From Endothia cerciana (Eukaryota; Ascomycota; Sordariomycetes; Diaporthales; Cryphonectriaceae): 64,000 nucleotides of DNA. Of this stretch, positions 1-11,388 are shown one piece after another. Numbering within the stretch: position 1 is the first letter of the stretch; each line of letters begins with the position of its first letter. The notes below the pieces were generated by a model. That model was not told where the DNA came from, did not search any database, and saw only the letters and a program-made list of their open reading frames with translations. The stretch spans positions 39,888-103,887 of the forward strand of contig JALRMH010000076.1 of NCBI GenBank assembly GCA_026119935.1, in the 5' to 3' direction. Both the position numbers and the translations under genes were made by a program.

Positions 1-1030
1 CTTATCTTTCAGTCGGGCGTTGTCACGAGCTTCACTTGCGCTAGTCCAGTCTAAGCATTATTACCTTACTAGTCGAGAGCGGTATGAAGGAAGCGGTATG
101 AAGGAAGCCGGAAAGTCGGAAAGCCTAGGGATGTGCATTTCGTTTTCGAAAATCTCCATGAGCCCAATAAAGACCGAAGTCAGAATCCATTTTGGTCCTG
201 CATGCAAAGGCGATTTGTTCAAGATGACCCTTCATACGAGGGGGCGAAAGCGAGCATCGCTGTTGCTTCATGACGTACGAATAGAATTCGACTTTGGACG
301 TGTGAAAAAGATAAAATAAAATAAGTACACCGCTATATTAGACCACATGATGTTCTTGCAAGTCGATGGTATCCCAGAAGGATGGCAAGTATGGATGGCG
401 ACAAGGAATTTTGATTCTCACTGTGGGGCCTTTTGCTGCCCTCACGAGCAGTCTCTCCATAGATCCAGAAGTCAGACCAAGAACATATTTTCAGAGACTT
501 GCCGAGGAGTTTTGCAAGGCGAGGATGGCTCTGCGTCTGATGGCAGGAATGATGTAGCGTTGCAGTCGTGGCTGGCAGCCTAGGCTGACTGTCATTTCGA
601 ACTTCTCTTGCTGTAATAATGTGGCGAGGATTTCTAGTAGGTTAACTAGGCTAAATATAATAGGTCTATAGTGGGAAAGGAAAAAAGGAGTTCGATGTAG
701 CCTCGCTACCCTCGCCTGTCGGCCGACGGACATGTCCCGCATTATGCAAGGACTGATCATGTGGCTCAGACCGTTAGCACGGTCCTTGTCTCTCCCCTTT
801 TCAGCGCGATGTACGATTTTCTGGCCTGTCAGAGGTAGCCTTGTTTCTAAGTGCTATGGGAGATGAGTCAAGACGTCAAGCATATCTCAGTGAGACCAAT
901 TGTAAGTCGTTCGATGCGTTGATTGAGGGCAGCACAGACCCATACTATCTGTTGCCTAGTGCCTAAGCCGATCGACTCAATCTCAGAACCCATTCTAGAG
1001 ACAGATGCGACGCAGTACTCCCAGAAAGCA

Positions 1031-1083
1031 ACCTAACCAAAGCGCCCGCAGCCTAACCAAAGCGCCCGCAGCCTAACCAAAGC
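1031..1083. repeat. 20-bp tandem repeat, 2.6 copies
   Basis: The unit cctaaccaaagcgcccgca plus one leading base is present twice in full and once in part, back to back and almost without mismatches. The cctaacc core looks superficially telomere-like. It is not the fungal TTAGGG repeat, so I do not call a telomere. Confidence 0.85.
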
Positions 1084-1208
1084 AGAAGCAAGGCAATCGA
1101 ACGACGTAAGAGAAAAACAGAAACCATTTCTAAGCCAAATCAGGTGCTAGCCTGGGGATCATCCATATTGGTGTGTGTAGACCCTGCCATCCTCTGTCAA
1201 CAGATCCT

Positions 1209-1316
1209 GGGGGCGGGGGGCGGGTTTTTTTTTTGGGGGGGTTTTTTTTTTTGGGGGGGGGGTTTTTTTTTTTTGTGTGTGTGTGTGTGTGTGTGTGTTC
1301 TTCCCCCCTCCCCCCA
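1209..1316. repeat. G/T homopolymer runs and (TG)n microsatellite
   Basis: Runs of G and T alternate, followed by about 12 TG dinucleotides and a C-rich tail. The tract is strongly strand-asymmetric and prone to replication slippage. Lengths within it should be treated as uncertain. Confidence 0.85.
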
Positions 1317-1482
1317 TCCATATGTCCACCACTCCTATACCCCGTCCCAGTAAAGCCATGCTCACCTAACCGGGGTTTTTTGGTTGGTGGTTTCTTTCCG
1401 CGGGCGTTGTTTTATAGTGATTTGCCTCCCTCGTCAACACTGGTGATGGTGGCCGGATGAAGGCCGGATGAAGTCGTGGTGT

Positions 1483-1962
1483 TCATGAGAGTCCACGAGC
1501 CTGGGTCAGCTCTTCCACGAAGGCATCTAGATGCTTCCGCTTTTTGGAGTAGTATGCTGATGCACCCCGTGGGCGTTCCCGATAGATGGTGGGGGAGTAG
1601 TAGAGTTTGGGATACTTGGCAGCTTCCCTTACGCTGTAGGTTAAATTGGCTTAGCAATGAACATGGAGAGTGGATGCCACCGGGTTCACTTACCATGAGT
1701 CGGTGGGCTTGTCGCAGTTGTGCCACCATGTAGAGTGCCTGTTCCTGGGTCTGTGGCGGTAGCTTTCTATGGAGCATTCGGGTGGGCAGGTCCAGTATTT
1801 GCGGCCGAGCTCTTCTAGTTCCCATGAGCTATATCGGTGTTTGCCAAGGAGGTGATGTTTGGCGAGTGAGTCGTTGATCTTCTGTTTGGCCTTGCCGGCC
1901 TTTTCTTTGAGTTTGCGGGCAACCGCCCGCACGGCGTTCTTGATGTTGTTGTTGGAAGTCAT
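1483..1962 (-). CDS. Small hypothetical protein, 2 exons, 139 aa
   Basis: Exons are complement(1694..1962) and complement(1483..1633). The 60-nt intron has a perfect GTAAGT donor, a CTAAG branch region and a CTACAG acceptor. Joining gives 420 nt in frame (139 aa plus stop). The N-terminal half is very basic and predicted helical, rich in Lys, Arg and Ala (residues 8-33). The middle has several Cys, Trp and Tyr residues (CPPEC near 59-63, then two more Cys). The C-terminal third is again basic and ends in a short acidic-amphipathic helix. There is no signal peptide and no membrane segment. I recognise no family. The clean splice signals and frame retention support a real gene; a coincidental frame in repeat-rich DNA remains possible. 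Confidence 0.55.
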
Positions 1963-2021
1963 TTTGGCGGTGGTGTGAGAAGTTGAGTGGGTAGTTGTGT
2001 GTGAGAATTTGAGTGTGGGTC

Positions 2022-2049
2022 GTTGGGTGTGAGCAGTTGGGTGTGAGCA
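2022..2049. repeat. 14-bp direct repeat, 2 copies, in promoter of orphan gene
   Basis: The unit gttgggtgtgagca occurs twice in tandem, 60-90 bp upstream of the ATG of the 139-aa gene on the minus strand. Related gtgtg/gttg words extend either side. It could be a regulatory repeat or simple-sequence drift. Confidence 0.6.
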
Positions 2050-5000
2050 GTTGTAGTTGTTATCATGCCGGTAAGTTGTCTTGAATCTTTGTTATGCAAT
2101 GGGGGTTACCGGCATGATGAAGAGAAGGGAAAAAAATCCGAGTCCGGTCTCTGGGAAAACGCTTCCATTTTATAATCTGGACGAGGCTGCAGTGGCCCTC
2201 GCGAGCAATGACCGGCGCAACAAGACTCCGACCCATCTTCTCCACCTGGAGGCAGTTGTTTCCTAGTTTCGAATGCAGATCACGACTAGTGTGTTGGTAG
2301 TCCTGCAGGTTACAGCCTGAAAACGAGGCTAGCCTCGCCTAGTTTGTACGAGGCACGGTCCGGAACGTTGAAAACTGGCCAGAACATAGCGGCCACAGGC
2401 CTGATGACTCTCTTTCCCAGCCTCATGATTCTTTAGTTAGAGATCAATTCGAGTGTCGCCGCATGTGCGGCCCCATCATGCCTCATCGATTGCACTACAA
2501 TGTCTGGTCATCCTGCTTCGCTTCGCTTCTGATCGTTCTGGACAGATCGATATGATTCTTGTCGTTTCTGATCGGCGTAGATATCTCGCTCATGGACCTG
2601 ATGACCCCCCTTTCCCAACCCCCTAACTTCTTCAGTCGTACGAGAATACTATTGCCGTCACACATGCTCCATTAGCTACCGATTCACGCAGGCAAACCTA
2701 TGACGAGCTGGATCGATCCTTTAGCTATCTCTGGTTTCTAATGATTCTCAACATACGATAACATTCTATCGAGTTCTGCTCGTGTAGTCATCGCGCTCAC
2801 ATTATGACGCGCTGTTTCTAGTTCATATATGGCGCACAGCGCAATGGACAGATATCACAATGTTTGGGCGAGGGATAGCCTACGTACTTGACTCTCAACC
2901 CAGAAAGTCGAAAAAGCATACAGCGAGGAAGAAGGCCCAGGCGGCCACGGGCCACGGCAATTCAGAATAGGTTTAGGTACTTCAAAAGTGAGGGCACACC
3001 TATAGAACCATGTCGATCCCGATCGGACTGAACCTGTGACAGTGGCTGCATAGGTCATAGATAGCATAGTACAATAGCGAGAAATATGCTGCATGATTCC
3101 CACGAGGGGTAATCACTGACAACTTGGCGCCTAGAACATTCGAGGCTCGAATGCGCTCACACTGAGCGCATCACATCGATCAACGACAGCGTATGGGGAA
3201 AGACTGATTGGGGCCTCGCAGGGGCAAGCTCACGGACCGGCATCGACTTAGCCGGACTTGTGACTGACACCATAGAAACCTTCAGAAGGGCAAGGATGCT
3301 CACATGTGCAACTAAGGCGCCGAGTCCATCAGGCAGGCGCGAGACCGGCAGGATTCTTACTGTGAACACCAGGTGATACGGCGTCACGACTGTGCGTCAC
3401 GTCATTTTCATACCACCAGTCTCTCAATTGATGAAGCTCACCGGCACAAGACCGGGCCATTAGCCTCGAGCATCTGGAGCCGGTCTAGCACAGCACAAAT
3501 GAATTGACAGTTCCTAGAATGGGGAGTGGCTCTCTAAATTTCCAATAAAGCTCTATAAGTATTCCATACCGAATTGGACAATGTTCAAATAAAAAGTGTC
3601 TCGTGGAGAAAGGAGCGGTGCTGATACAGTCAGTGGTAATAGTGATGGCTCTTTATTGATGACGTAAGCGAGGCTGCCCAGCCCACAAGCCCTCGGCGGG
3701 CACCCTTCAGCCGTAGCCGTTCTTCGAAGTACGGCGACATCTGGAATAACGCCCTTCTGCACTTCTCGTACTGTCCCGGAAAGAGCAGGGCCCGTAGATG
3801 AACGATTCCTTGTGCGACTATCCTGCCTTCTGTGCCGTGATGTGCCCTCGGGCCGTAATATTATTAGTAGGGGTCTGTCAGAAAGGGGAACCTTGGAAGG
3901 TGCTAGTTCCTAGAGTAATGCCACACTGGCCGTATGTGGTGAGGACCCTTGCTTGCCGGTCATTGGACATAAGCCATTACCAGAGCACTTCAAGGCGAAG
4001 CGCCTGCCCATTTTGCTTGGAGACCTTGCCCTACCTCTCGACCAATTCGTAGGCAGCGGTGCTGTCCGGCCATACCTGAAGGTAGACTTTCAGCCTGAGG
4101 CCTTTCTGTAGTAGTTGAAGGATCTGCGATTACGATGCGGCCTATCCGAGTGCGCTTACACTTAGTCGGTGGCACAGGCGGCTTAGGAACAGGCCTGTTC
4201 CGAAGCCTTCTTGTCCCCCTTCGGTATGCAGTTGACTCGTGCGTGAATTAACCAGGGCTCGAATCCGATGCGTGGTTTGGATAGCTCTCAATGTACCCAA
4301 TGCGGCACAGCGAAGAACCCAGGTTATCGAGATATCCGCAGCTGCTGTGGATTGCGTATGGTCTGACGGTTGTAAGGAACGGATGGATAGTCATAAGGAT
4401 AGGGCATCTAGACGCTTCCGTACATACAGTCATCCGCTGCACTGATTCCTTGAAAGCTGATCACTTCATCTGCTGATGTTCAGCGTGCCCTCTTTTGCCC
4501 TGGCCTCAGCTGACAGCCCTGTGCATCGTGGAGCAGGATCAGAGTCTGTGGTCCTGCTCCATGTTGGGTTACCGTATCCTAACCCTGTTCTGGGTCGCTA
4601 GCCCCCATCTAGATTGACTCTGGCCGGGACGAGGGTGCTCTGAGAGCAGACTGTGCATTCTGGATCTGGGTCGACGACCATCACCCTTGCAGTCGCTCTG
4701 GTCAAGGCGAAGGAACTGGTGTTGATGGGATGGTCGCGATGCGCGTCTACCAGCTTGAAGGACTTACCTAGGCGACCGGCACCACTCTAGGTGCTCAGGG
4801 TGTTGTCAACTTGTCCTCAGCAGTGCGAGCCCGGAGTCGGTGATATCGCGAGCCTTCTTCTCGTGGAGTCGTGCAGACACCGTGGTGCTGGTACTCGGGA
4901 TGGAGAGTAACCTCGTTGTCAGGGCTTTGGGTTTGATGATGTGAGCGGGGCTCCCCTACAGATCGAGGCCGATACTAATGGTGGTGCAATGTGGGTTGAA

Positions 5001-5310
5001 AGGAGACGGGCATGAGGGCACAAAATGTGTAAAGGAACATCGGAGAGAGTGTTTTTGAATCAGGGCCATCACTGTTGTGGAAGAGGTGGGGGAAGTCAAA
5101 TTCCCAAGGTGTTATTCAATGCTGACGATGGCAAGAACAATATGACATCGTACCATGAAGGCTGCGGGGCATGTATGAAGAAGGCATGACATACACCGCC
5201 ACCCTCGGCTGGGGCCACCCTTATCTTGTCAACCTAGCCGCGGCTGCCTTGTGCACCTTTACATGGTACGTCGCACTCTTCCTTCAAATTATTGCGAGAG
5301 GTAGGATGGC

Positions 5311-5336
5311 TTCCTTCCTTCCTTCCTTCCTTCCTT
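5311..5336. repeat. (TTCC)n microsatellite
   Basis: Six and a half TTCC units in a row within gene-free DNA. Confidence 0.8.
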
Positions 5337-6633
5337 GCCCTCTGAGAGAGAATAAATGGCATCGACCGTTCTTCGAGTTATTCACTATCATGTCTTCCAT
5401 GCTGTAGTATGCCTTGCCGCTCCAACACTTGTAAAGTGGAATTCGGGTTGCAACTCAGTAGCCTTGTTTGTGCTAGCCTTAGAAGGGTGCATGTGCATGT
5501 AGCCTCGTCTGGGCGGGAGTAAGCTCAGCACCACGTGGGGCCTCACACAGCTACAACACTCTGCATCTCGTTCACTTGTCCTAAGATTAGTATTTCTTCT
5601 ACAAGATATCGATTGAACTTCTTATCGGCCAAAGCAAAATTTGGAAATACCTATCCATCTTTGTTTGGCGTCTCCCACGATCAGTGGGCTCATGGTATTC
5701 CGTCTTCGGACGCTAGGACTATTTAAGTAAACTACTAGTTTGGTCCTCCTCAAAAGAGTCCGGCCAACAACCGGGCTGCTTGATCTCGCATAAGACGGTT
5801 CGGGCGCTTTCTCTCTCGGCTTTGCAGGAAGAAGGATTCGCGCCCTTCACGGTATTTCTTGGGGGTGTGCGTGGAGAGTCTTGGTTCGGCATGCGATTAA
5901 TTTCCTTCTGCACCCCTTACGTCCCCAACAGCAGTGATTGGTGAGACCGTTGAAAGCGTAGTGTCCTCCTCCATGCCGCCGTGGTCCTCTTCATCTCTCG
6001 GTCCGTAAGCCGGGATCGTACCCGTGACAGCCGTAGTACCGGTCGTGAACCCCATTCTCTCTACCGTCACGACTGTTCTCCACCAGCCGATAATGCTGTC
6101 CTTTCTAAAACCCCTCCTGACAAGATCTGCGGCGCGTGGATGGCCGCCTTGGTCGTTTCGGACTAACCCTGCGTCTTGCGGTGGCTGCCCACTCCAGAAG
6201 GATCGCGTGAACATAGGCCGGAAAACGGGCGCGTTTATCTGCAGAATTAGGTGTTAGGATTAGGGGGGTCACTAGACCTGCGCTTTAACACAGAGAAAGG
6301 TCACTCGGAAGACATATGCCAAAGTGTCTAGCCACTTCGGCTTGCTCGAAGACATAAGAAACCACGTCGGGAAGCCCTCGGAAGCGTGCCAGCGGTGGGA
6401 AACGCAGACATAAATGAAAGGAAGTCCTTACGGCTAAAACGCCTACAGAGCACTCTCGAAGTCCCCACTTGTTGACTGTTACCTAGGTCCCGTCAGTAAT
6501 GATCCTGATATGTAGGGAGACTGGATATGTACTCACAGTCGATGGCTCCCCGTCGAGGGTGTTGACAACGCCTAAGAAGTGAGGTTAGCAGACGCCTTTG
6601 TAACTGATCCTCATGGATAACTTTATGATGGCT

Positions 6634-7754
6634 TCAGAGAACGTAGTCTCGTATAACACGGAACATACGCATTATGGCTGCGGCGATCACGAAGAGACCG
6701 GAGCAGAGTAATATCGTCACGAATGCTTTCTTGACAGGGTTGACATTGAGTTCTCTCAGCAGAGGTAGGGGGAGGATCAGAATGGTCATGTTTGTCAAAA
6801 TATCTAGAGACGGGATCAGCACGTGAACCCATCGATAAAATTCAAGCAAGCACTCACTGAGAGCTGTTGTGACCACAAGGTTGTGTAGTTTGAACGTGCA
6901 CTCGTAGCTTGGTAGGGGCTGGACCTGCCAGTTTGAAGAGAAAGGCTGGCAGTCAAGAGAGATGGTTAAGATAACGGCCAAATAAGATACTGAAGCAAAA
7001 CCAGCAAGCCATTTGAATACGCTCGGGGGCCAGAGACGACCAAGAAGGCGCTTGCTGATCACGTCAGTTGTCAACGTCGTCCTTTCGGACGATATGTGAG
7101 GCTCACTAGAACAGGATTATAGTAGCCTATAGGAATGTCAGAATGATTGAAAAAGGATTTGGGAGCCTCTGGTTGGGAGCACTATCCTTCATACTCCAAA
7201 GCAGACTGGCGTATAAATACCAAGCGCCCTCTTGACACTTGGAGCCGTAGACAAGACGTTCGATATCACCCTGGGCCAACGTGTCTATCTCGGCTTGTGT
7301 GACATCCACATTTGTGCCGTATACATCTGAGACGGCACTCTGAACGTGAGCCTTCCTTCTCGTAAGAGCGGTTCAACGGAAACGAACATACGGACTTGTT
7401 CGACTGCGACACGGGTCAGCACACCTTGCCATGGGATTGAATACTGATAGCCACTTACCCAGTGTCATACATGCAAGCCATGTTGCGAGCGTCTTCCATT
7501 CCTGTCAGCGCAATTGCTCGTATCCTTATTGGTATCCTATAAGGTCGAGGCGTGTATAGGAGGCTCACAATAATGCCGACGTAGTCGTCATGTTCAAGGC
7601 CACTCAAACCCACCCTTCGGATTCGCACTGGAAACCGCAAAATGATGATAAAGATCCCGAAAAAGTAGAGACACCAGAACTCGGGCAGAAACTCAGGGTC
7701 TCTATCTAGGTATTCGTCGAGGGAGGCAGTGCCGTTCTGAGGAGGTGACGCCAT
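6634..7754 (-). CDS. Fungal rhodopsin-domain (SAT4-type) integral membrane protein, possibly decaying
   Basis: Pieces of the family appear in order on the minus strand. An N-terminal part from ATG at 7754 carries a membrane helix and an HDDY motif. Next comes a GTAAGT...GTCGCAG intron, then a GTN-V-DVTQAEID block and GSKCQEGAWYLYASLLW (about 7320-7190). After that come DCQPFSSNWQVQPLP and an NILTNMTILILPLPLL helix that is restored by removing a 54-nt intron (6804-6857, GTGAGT...TCTAG). These match the conserved GSK-x-Q / LLW-x-x-K / C-x-P-x-x-x-x-W-Q / IPLPxLW order of the fungal rhodopsin-like membrane proteins. Two joints are unclear: the segment near 7080-7190 needs an unobvious splice, and translation stops at 6634 just after AAIMRMFRVIR, earlier than usual. 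The gene could be truncated or degenerating. Confidence 0.55.
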
Positions 7755-9098
7755 CTGATAGCTGCGCGCTGGGCCTCCAGTTCTCGGTGATAGCCATCAA
7801 GTTGCCAGCTATTTACCTAGGTAATCTGATTTGGAGAACATGTCGCATCGAGTTTTGGAGGGTGTCGTCGGTCGTGTGGAGATCTCTGTAGATGGGGGTG
7901 AGCGCGCGGGCCTGCCCCCGTTGGGGCAAAGGTTTAAAATTAGAGTTTTGGACTGCATATGTCTGGTGCCGCAGGCAAACCACGCGAATACGAAATTAAA
8001 GCTTCGGGTACCAAGACTCGATGATGTCGGTTCTGACTCGACACGGGCTTTTCGGAGAATGCAATATAGCCTATGGCAAGGGATGTACGACACGAGCTGG
8101 TAGTATTATAGTAAGCTGTAGCGCAACACGTTTCGATTAGCTTTGTTTAGCCTCAGACAATGTTACTATCTTCCGCGACAATATTTACTCCAGATATATC
8201 GCGGAGGTACTCATGGCAAGAGAGAGTAGGAAGTTGGAGGAACAAGTCCGGTTCGGATGAGTTTGTATGCGAGCGCTATTGAAAGGATGGCCATCCCCAT
8301 TGCTGACTAGGAATGATGGTGGCTATATAGCTGCGTAGAGGGCAGTCTCTCACAGTTCGTAGTTAGGACGTTGAGAAGGAAGTGCTAACTGATTTTGGGA
8401 GACGAAGCGCCTGAATTGGTGGAGAGACGTGCCGCTTATCAGGCTAGGCGGTCTGTGCCCGTTTCTGTTGGAAGAGTCTAGAGATGAATGGCCTTTCGTT
8501 CTACATTTCCATTCGACTGCCAAGATGGGACACGAACTATCTGAAACTCTAGTGTGGCAATGATTGCTCTCAACTTCAATATCTCCGAGCAAAGTCCAGA
8601 CTCTGTGTTAGAAAAGCAATGGCAAGCAGTACACTCACCATCAACTACCTCTAGTTCAGATCCAGAAAAGTACAGTCACCATGCCGTAGTCCGCGCGAAA
8701 AAGTCTTAATAGCTTCCAGAATGTCATTACTGCAGCACGTATGGCGTGTGGCTAATTGGAGGCATGCATCGAGGCAAGCCAACTAGGAACGCCTTGGCCT
8801 TCATGACTGAACGGGAGGGTAGGGAGAAATGCCCATGGGGGCCGGGTTTGAGCTCCTATGAAGGCGCAGATTCTGTCATCTGAAGTACATGAAGCTTTCG
8901 TATTCATTCAAGGCAAGGGTTCAAGTTCGGTGACGAGTTCAGAGAGCAACCACAGCTAGTTGTTATTCTGGCCACAAGCAGTCTAGACTCATTATCTGTA
9001 GTCTTTTAATGCTTTTGATAATCATCCAGGGAAGCAAACTACTTGTTAAATGTGCTATTGAATTAAAATAACCCTGACCTTTAACTTCGAGTAGACTA
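7755..9098. other. Intergenic, nothing recognised
   Basis: Overlapping opposite-strand frames of about 90 codons (7809-8103) and one of 80 codons (8350-8592) have no recognisable motif. I see no splice-extendable gene. Confidence 0.5.
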
Positions 9099-11388
9099 TC
9101 AAGAGTCAACCTGACAAGCAGTATCAGGACAGTACCCATGATTGCCAGCGTAAGAGCATAACCCGAGGTAAGAATCATCCTCAGTGCCCAAAGGTATGCA
9201 ATCTGTACCTGTAGTCGCAGGGGCAGTATTCGCAGTTTCGCTATAAGCCGTACACGTACAAACGCCAGTAGGACAATAGCCGTAGTAGCAACTGAAAGAA
9301 CAAAGGCCTGAGTAGTTCCCCACTCCAGTACCCGAGACACAGACCCCCGAAGACGTGGCTGAGGCCGCGATCGACGAAGTTGTAGTGGCCGTTGATAGTG
9401 TGCTCGTAACGGCCGGGGTTGTCGTGCTTGAGGACTGAGCCGTCGAGCTCGTCTTGGAAATTGTGGAGCTGGATGTGGCTAGGCTCGAACCAATCGTGAT
9501 AGCTGGAGTCGACGAGGGTGTAAGTGTGGCTGTTCCTAACGAAGGAGTTGCGAGGCACGTCGTGACCGAGAGGCTGAGAGTCAGGGAATTTAAGCCGTCT
9601 GGCTGTAGTTCATCGGGGAACGGACTTGTCTCTGGCAAGGTACCGACATAAGCGTTGAAGTTGTATAGCCCGCAAGGGCATATGTCTGTGATATCCTTCA
9701 GGCTCTGGCCGCTCAGCACAGTCTCACCGTCTCTGGCCAGGAAGAAGCTTTGTGTTCCGATCTCCATATCCACCTCATAAGATGATATGCCCGCCGGAGC
9801 GTCGAATTCCTGGACCGTGCTTCCAGATTGAATAGTTACAGTTCCAGCCTCTGTAAGCATGGCCACGACAAAGACGGAATCGGCCATGTCTTCATAGCCG
9901 TTGGGCTTCCCCACGAAGTAGTTGCCGGAGGCGTTGTTCACGTCACCCGCCGCAGTGCATGTATCTGTTGCGTCGCAGTCGAGGGACTTGAGATTTTGTC
10001 GATACCAGTAAACGATCTCATCGGCTGTCACATAGCTGTCGGCAGAAGTCGCTCCAGCAAGAAAAGCCTCGATGAATGGCTTAGCAATGTCCAGCCAGCC
10101 ATCGTGAGGCATGTCGTTCGTCCACTTCGAGTTTCCATCGTCATAGTGAGGTGAGTTCAGAGGTCCAATATAGTGCCTATGACTCGTTAATAAATTGATC
10201 GCTTTTGTCTTGCTGCAGTCATACAATTTTGTTGCTTAATTGTCGAGACGCCGGAAGATTCCGGGAGGGGGGGGGGGCATGGTACAAATACAGTATGACT
10301 TACGATTCCCCATAATCATTCCATGTGATAATCTCAACGAACCTAGGGCCGAGGCTCAGAATCTCGTTCCATCGTGTGTACCATAGACTGTAAATCACAT
10401 TAGTCAACCCCATATGGTCTCTGAATGAGTGAATGTCGTCTCCCAGAGGTGTATGGTAACGTACAGATCACTTGGGAACACGAAGTTCTTCGAGTACGAC
10501 ACCTCGGCACCGTAGTGCGTACTAAACCATGCTGACACGGCTGAGAAAACATGTCAGAATGAATATGTATCGACTCAGACTCATTGTGTTTGGGATGGAG
10601 ACCTACGTGCGATGTATGTGTCTACTGAGCCCAACGCCGCAATGTAACTATCATCACCATCCCCAATCGTTACGTTTGAACCAGCTGTAGGCGCCTTGTT
10701 GTCGCCATTGTTGGGCCACGCCATCCAGTTGAGTGCGGCATCGATCGTGCTGAAGTCCGACTCCCCAGGATGAAAATTGGGCGCGACTTAGAACGTCAGC
10801 TCAAGCTTTCCGGAACATTGTTATGCAATGCATGATTTCAGATGAAAACCATCTGGTCGAGACAACCATGACACATAGAGCATAGGGCGGATGGAGCTTA
10901 CAGAAAATGTCAACGCCAGCACTGTCATGTATCGCACTCACGTCAACTCCGTCCCCGGCAAAAGATGAGACAAAGACTTTATCGTCAACCATTAATTGAG
11001 CATCCATGCTGGCGTATTGAGCTATCACTTCACCAATCTCGGTGGCCTGAGCAGTGGTCCACCAGTTGAAGTCAAAGGATATGAAGACCTTCATGTCGTT
11101 GTTGGCGGCAGATTCATAAGCATAGTTCAACTGAGTATCTGTGTAATCGTCGACACCAATGTTCAAAGCAAACGCGGTGATGCCTATTGCCTTTGCTCGT
11201 TGCATGTCAGCATCGTAGTCGGCAGAGCTTGTCCGATCGGACACAATGCCGATCATGAAATGACAGAACACATAGCGATCCGTTGTCTGCTTCTTCGCGA
11301 TAGCATGTGTATCATCCTGTCGGAAGCCTGAAAGCACTGTGGTAGCTAGAAGAGATAATGCCACAACGAGGCTCTGAAGTAGGGACAT
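9099..11388 (-). CDS. Glycoside hydrolase family 71 alpha-1,3-glucanase (mutanase), secreted, 634 aa
   Basis: This is a GH71 endo-alpha-1,3-glucanase that would cleave the alpha-1,3-glucan of fungal cell walls. Five exons join in frame: complement of 10902..11388, 10607..10786, 10465..10540, 10304..10387 and 9099..10176 (1905 nt). Residues 1-20 are a signal peptide. The catalytic domain starts near 37 (FCHFMIG). It continues through VFISFDFNWW (101-110), APNFHPG, LNWMAWP and WFSTHYG to ITWNDYGES (ending at 276) followed by HYIGPL; these are family hallmarks. A Ser/Thr-rich linker covers about 485-553. Two Cys-rich repeats of the GLCS...GYCP type (554-634) form the C-terminal glucan-binding region often attached to this family. 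The ATG at 11388 was chosen because it begins the signal peptide; an in-frame upstream ATG at 11586 would add 66 unlikely residues. Confidence 0.9.

Larger units (their letters stand above)
1..1482. other. Gene-poor edge of window
   Basis: No open frame here has recognisable motifs or an extendable splice structure. The stretch holds a 20-bp tandem repeat and a long homopolymer/TG tract, listed separately. Stop codons are dense in all frames, which fits repeat-derived or decayed DNA; that origin is an inference. Confidence 0.5.
1963..6633. other. Gene-poor, repeat-like stretch
   Basis: Only short open frames occur, none longer than about 105 codons. None carries a recognisable motif or can be extended across plausible introns. 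The part just upstream of the orphan gene contains a 14-bp direct repeat (2022-2049), and there is a TTCC microsatellite near 5311. The stretch may be decayed repeats, but I found no transposon protein remnant. Confidence 0.5.

Noticed and set aside
1031..1083. Telomere-like CCTAACC words
   Set aside because: The unit is 20 bp with only one such word each and no terminal array; an internal tandem repeat fits better.
5897..6214. 105-codon Thr/Gly-rich minus-strand frame as a secreted protein
   Set aside because: No signal peptide, no motif, and overlapping frames on the other strand are equally open.
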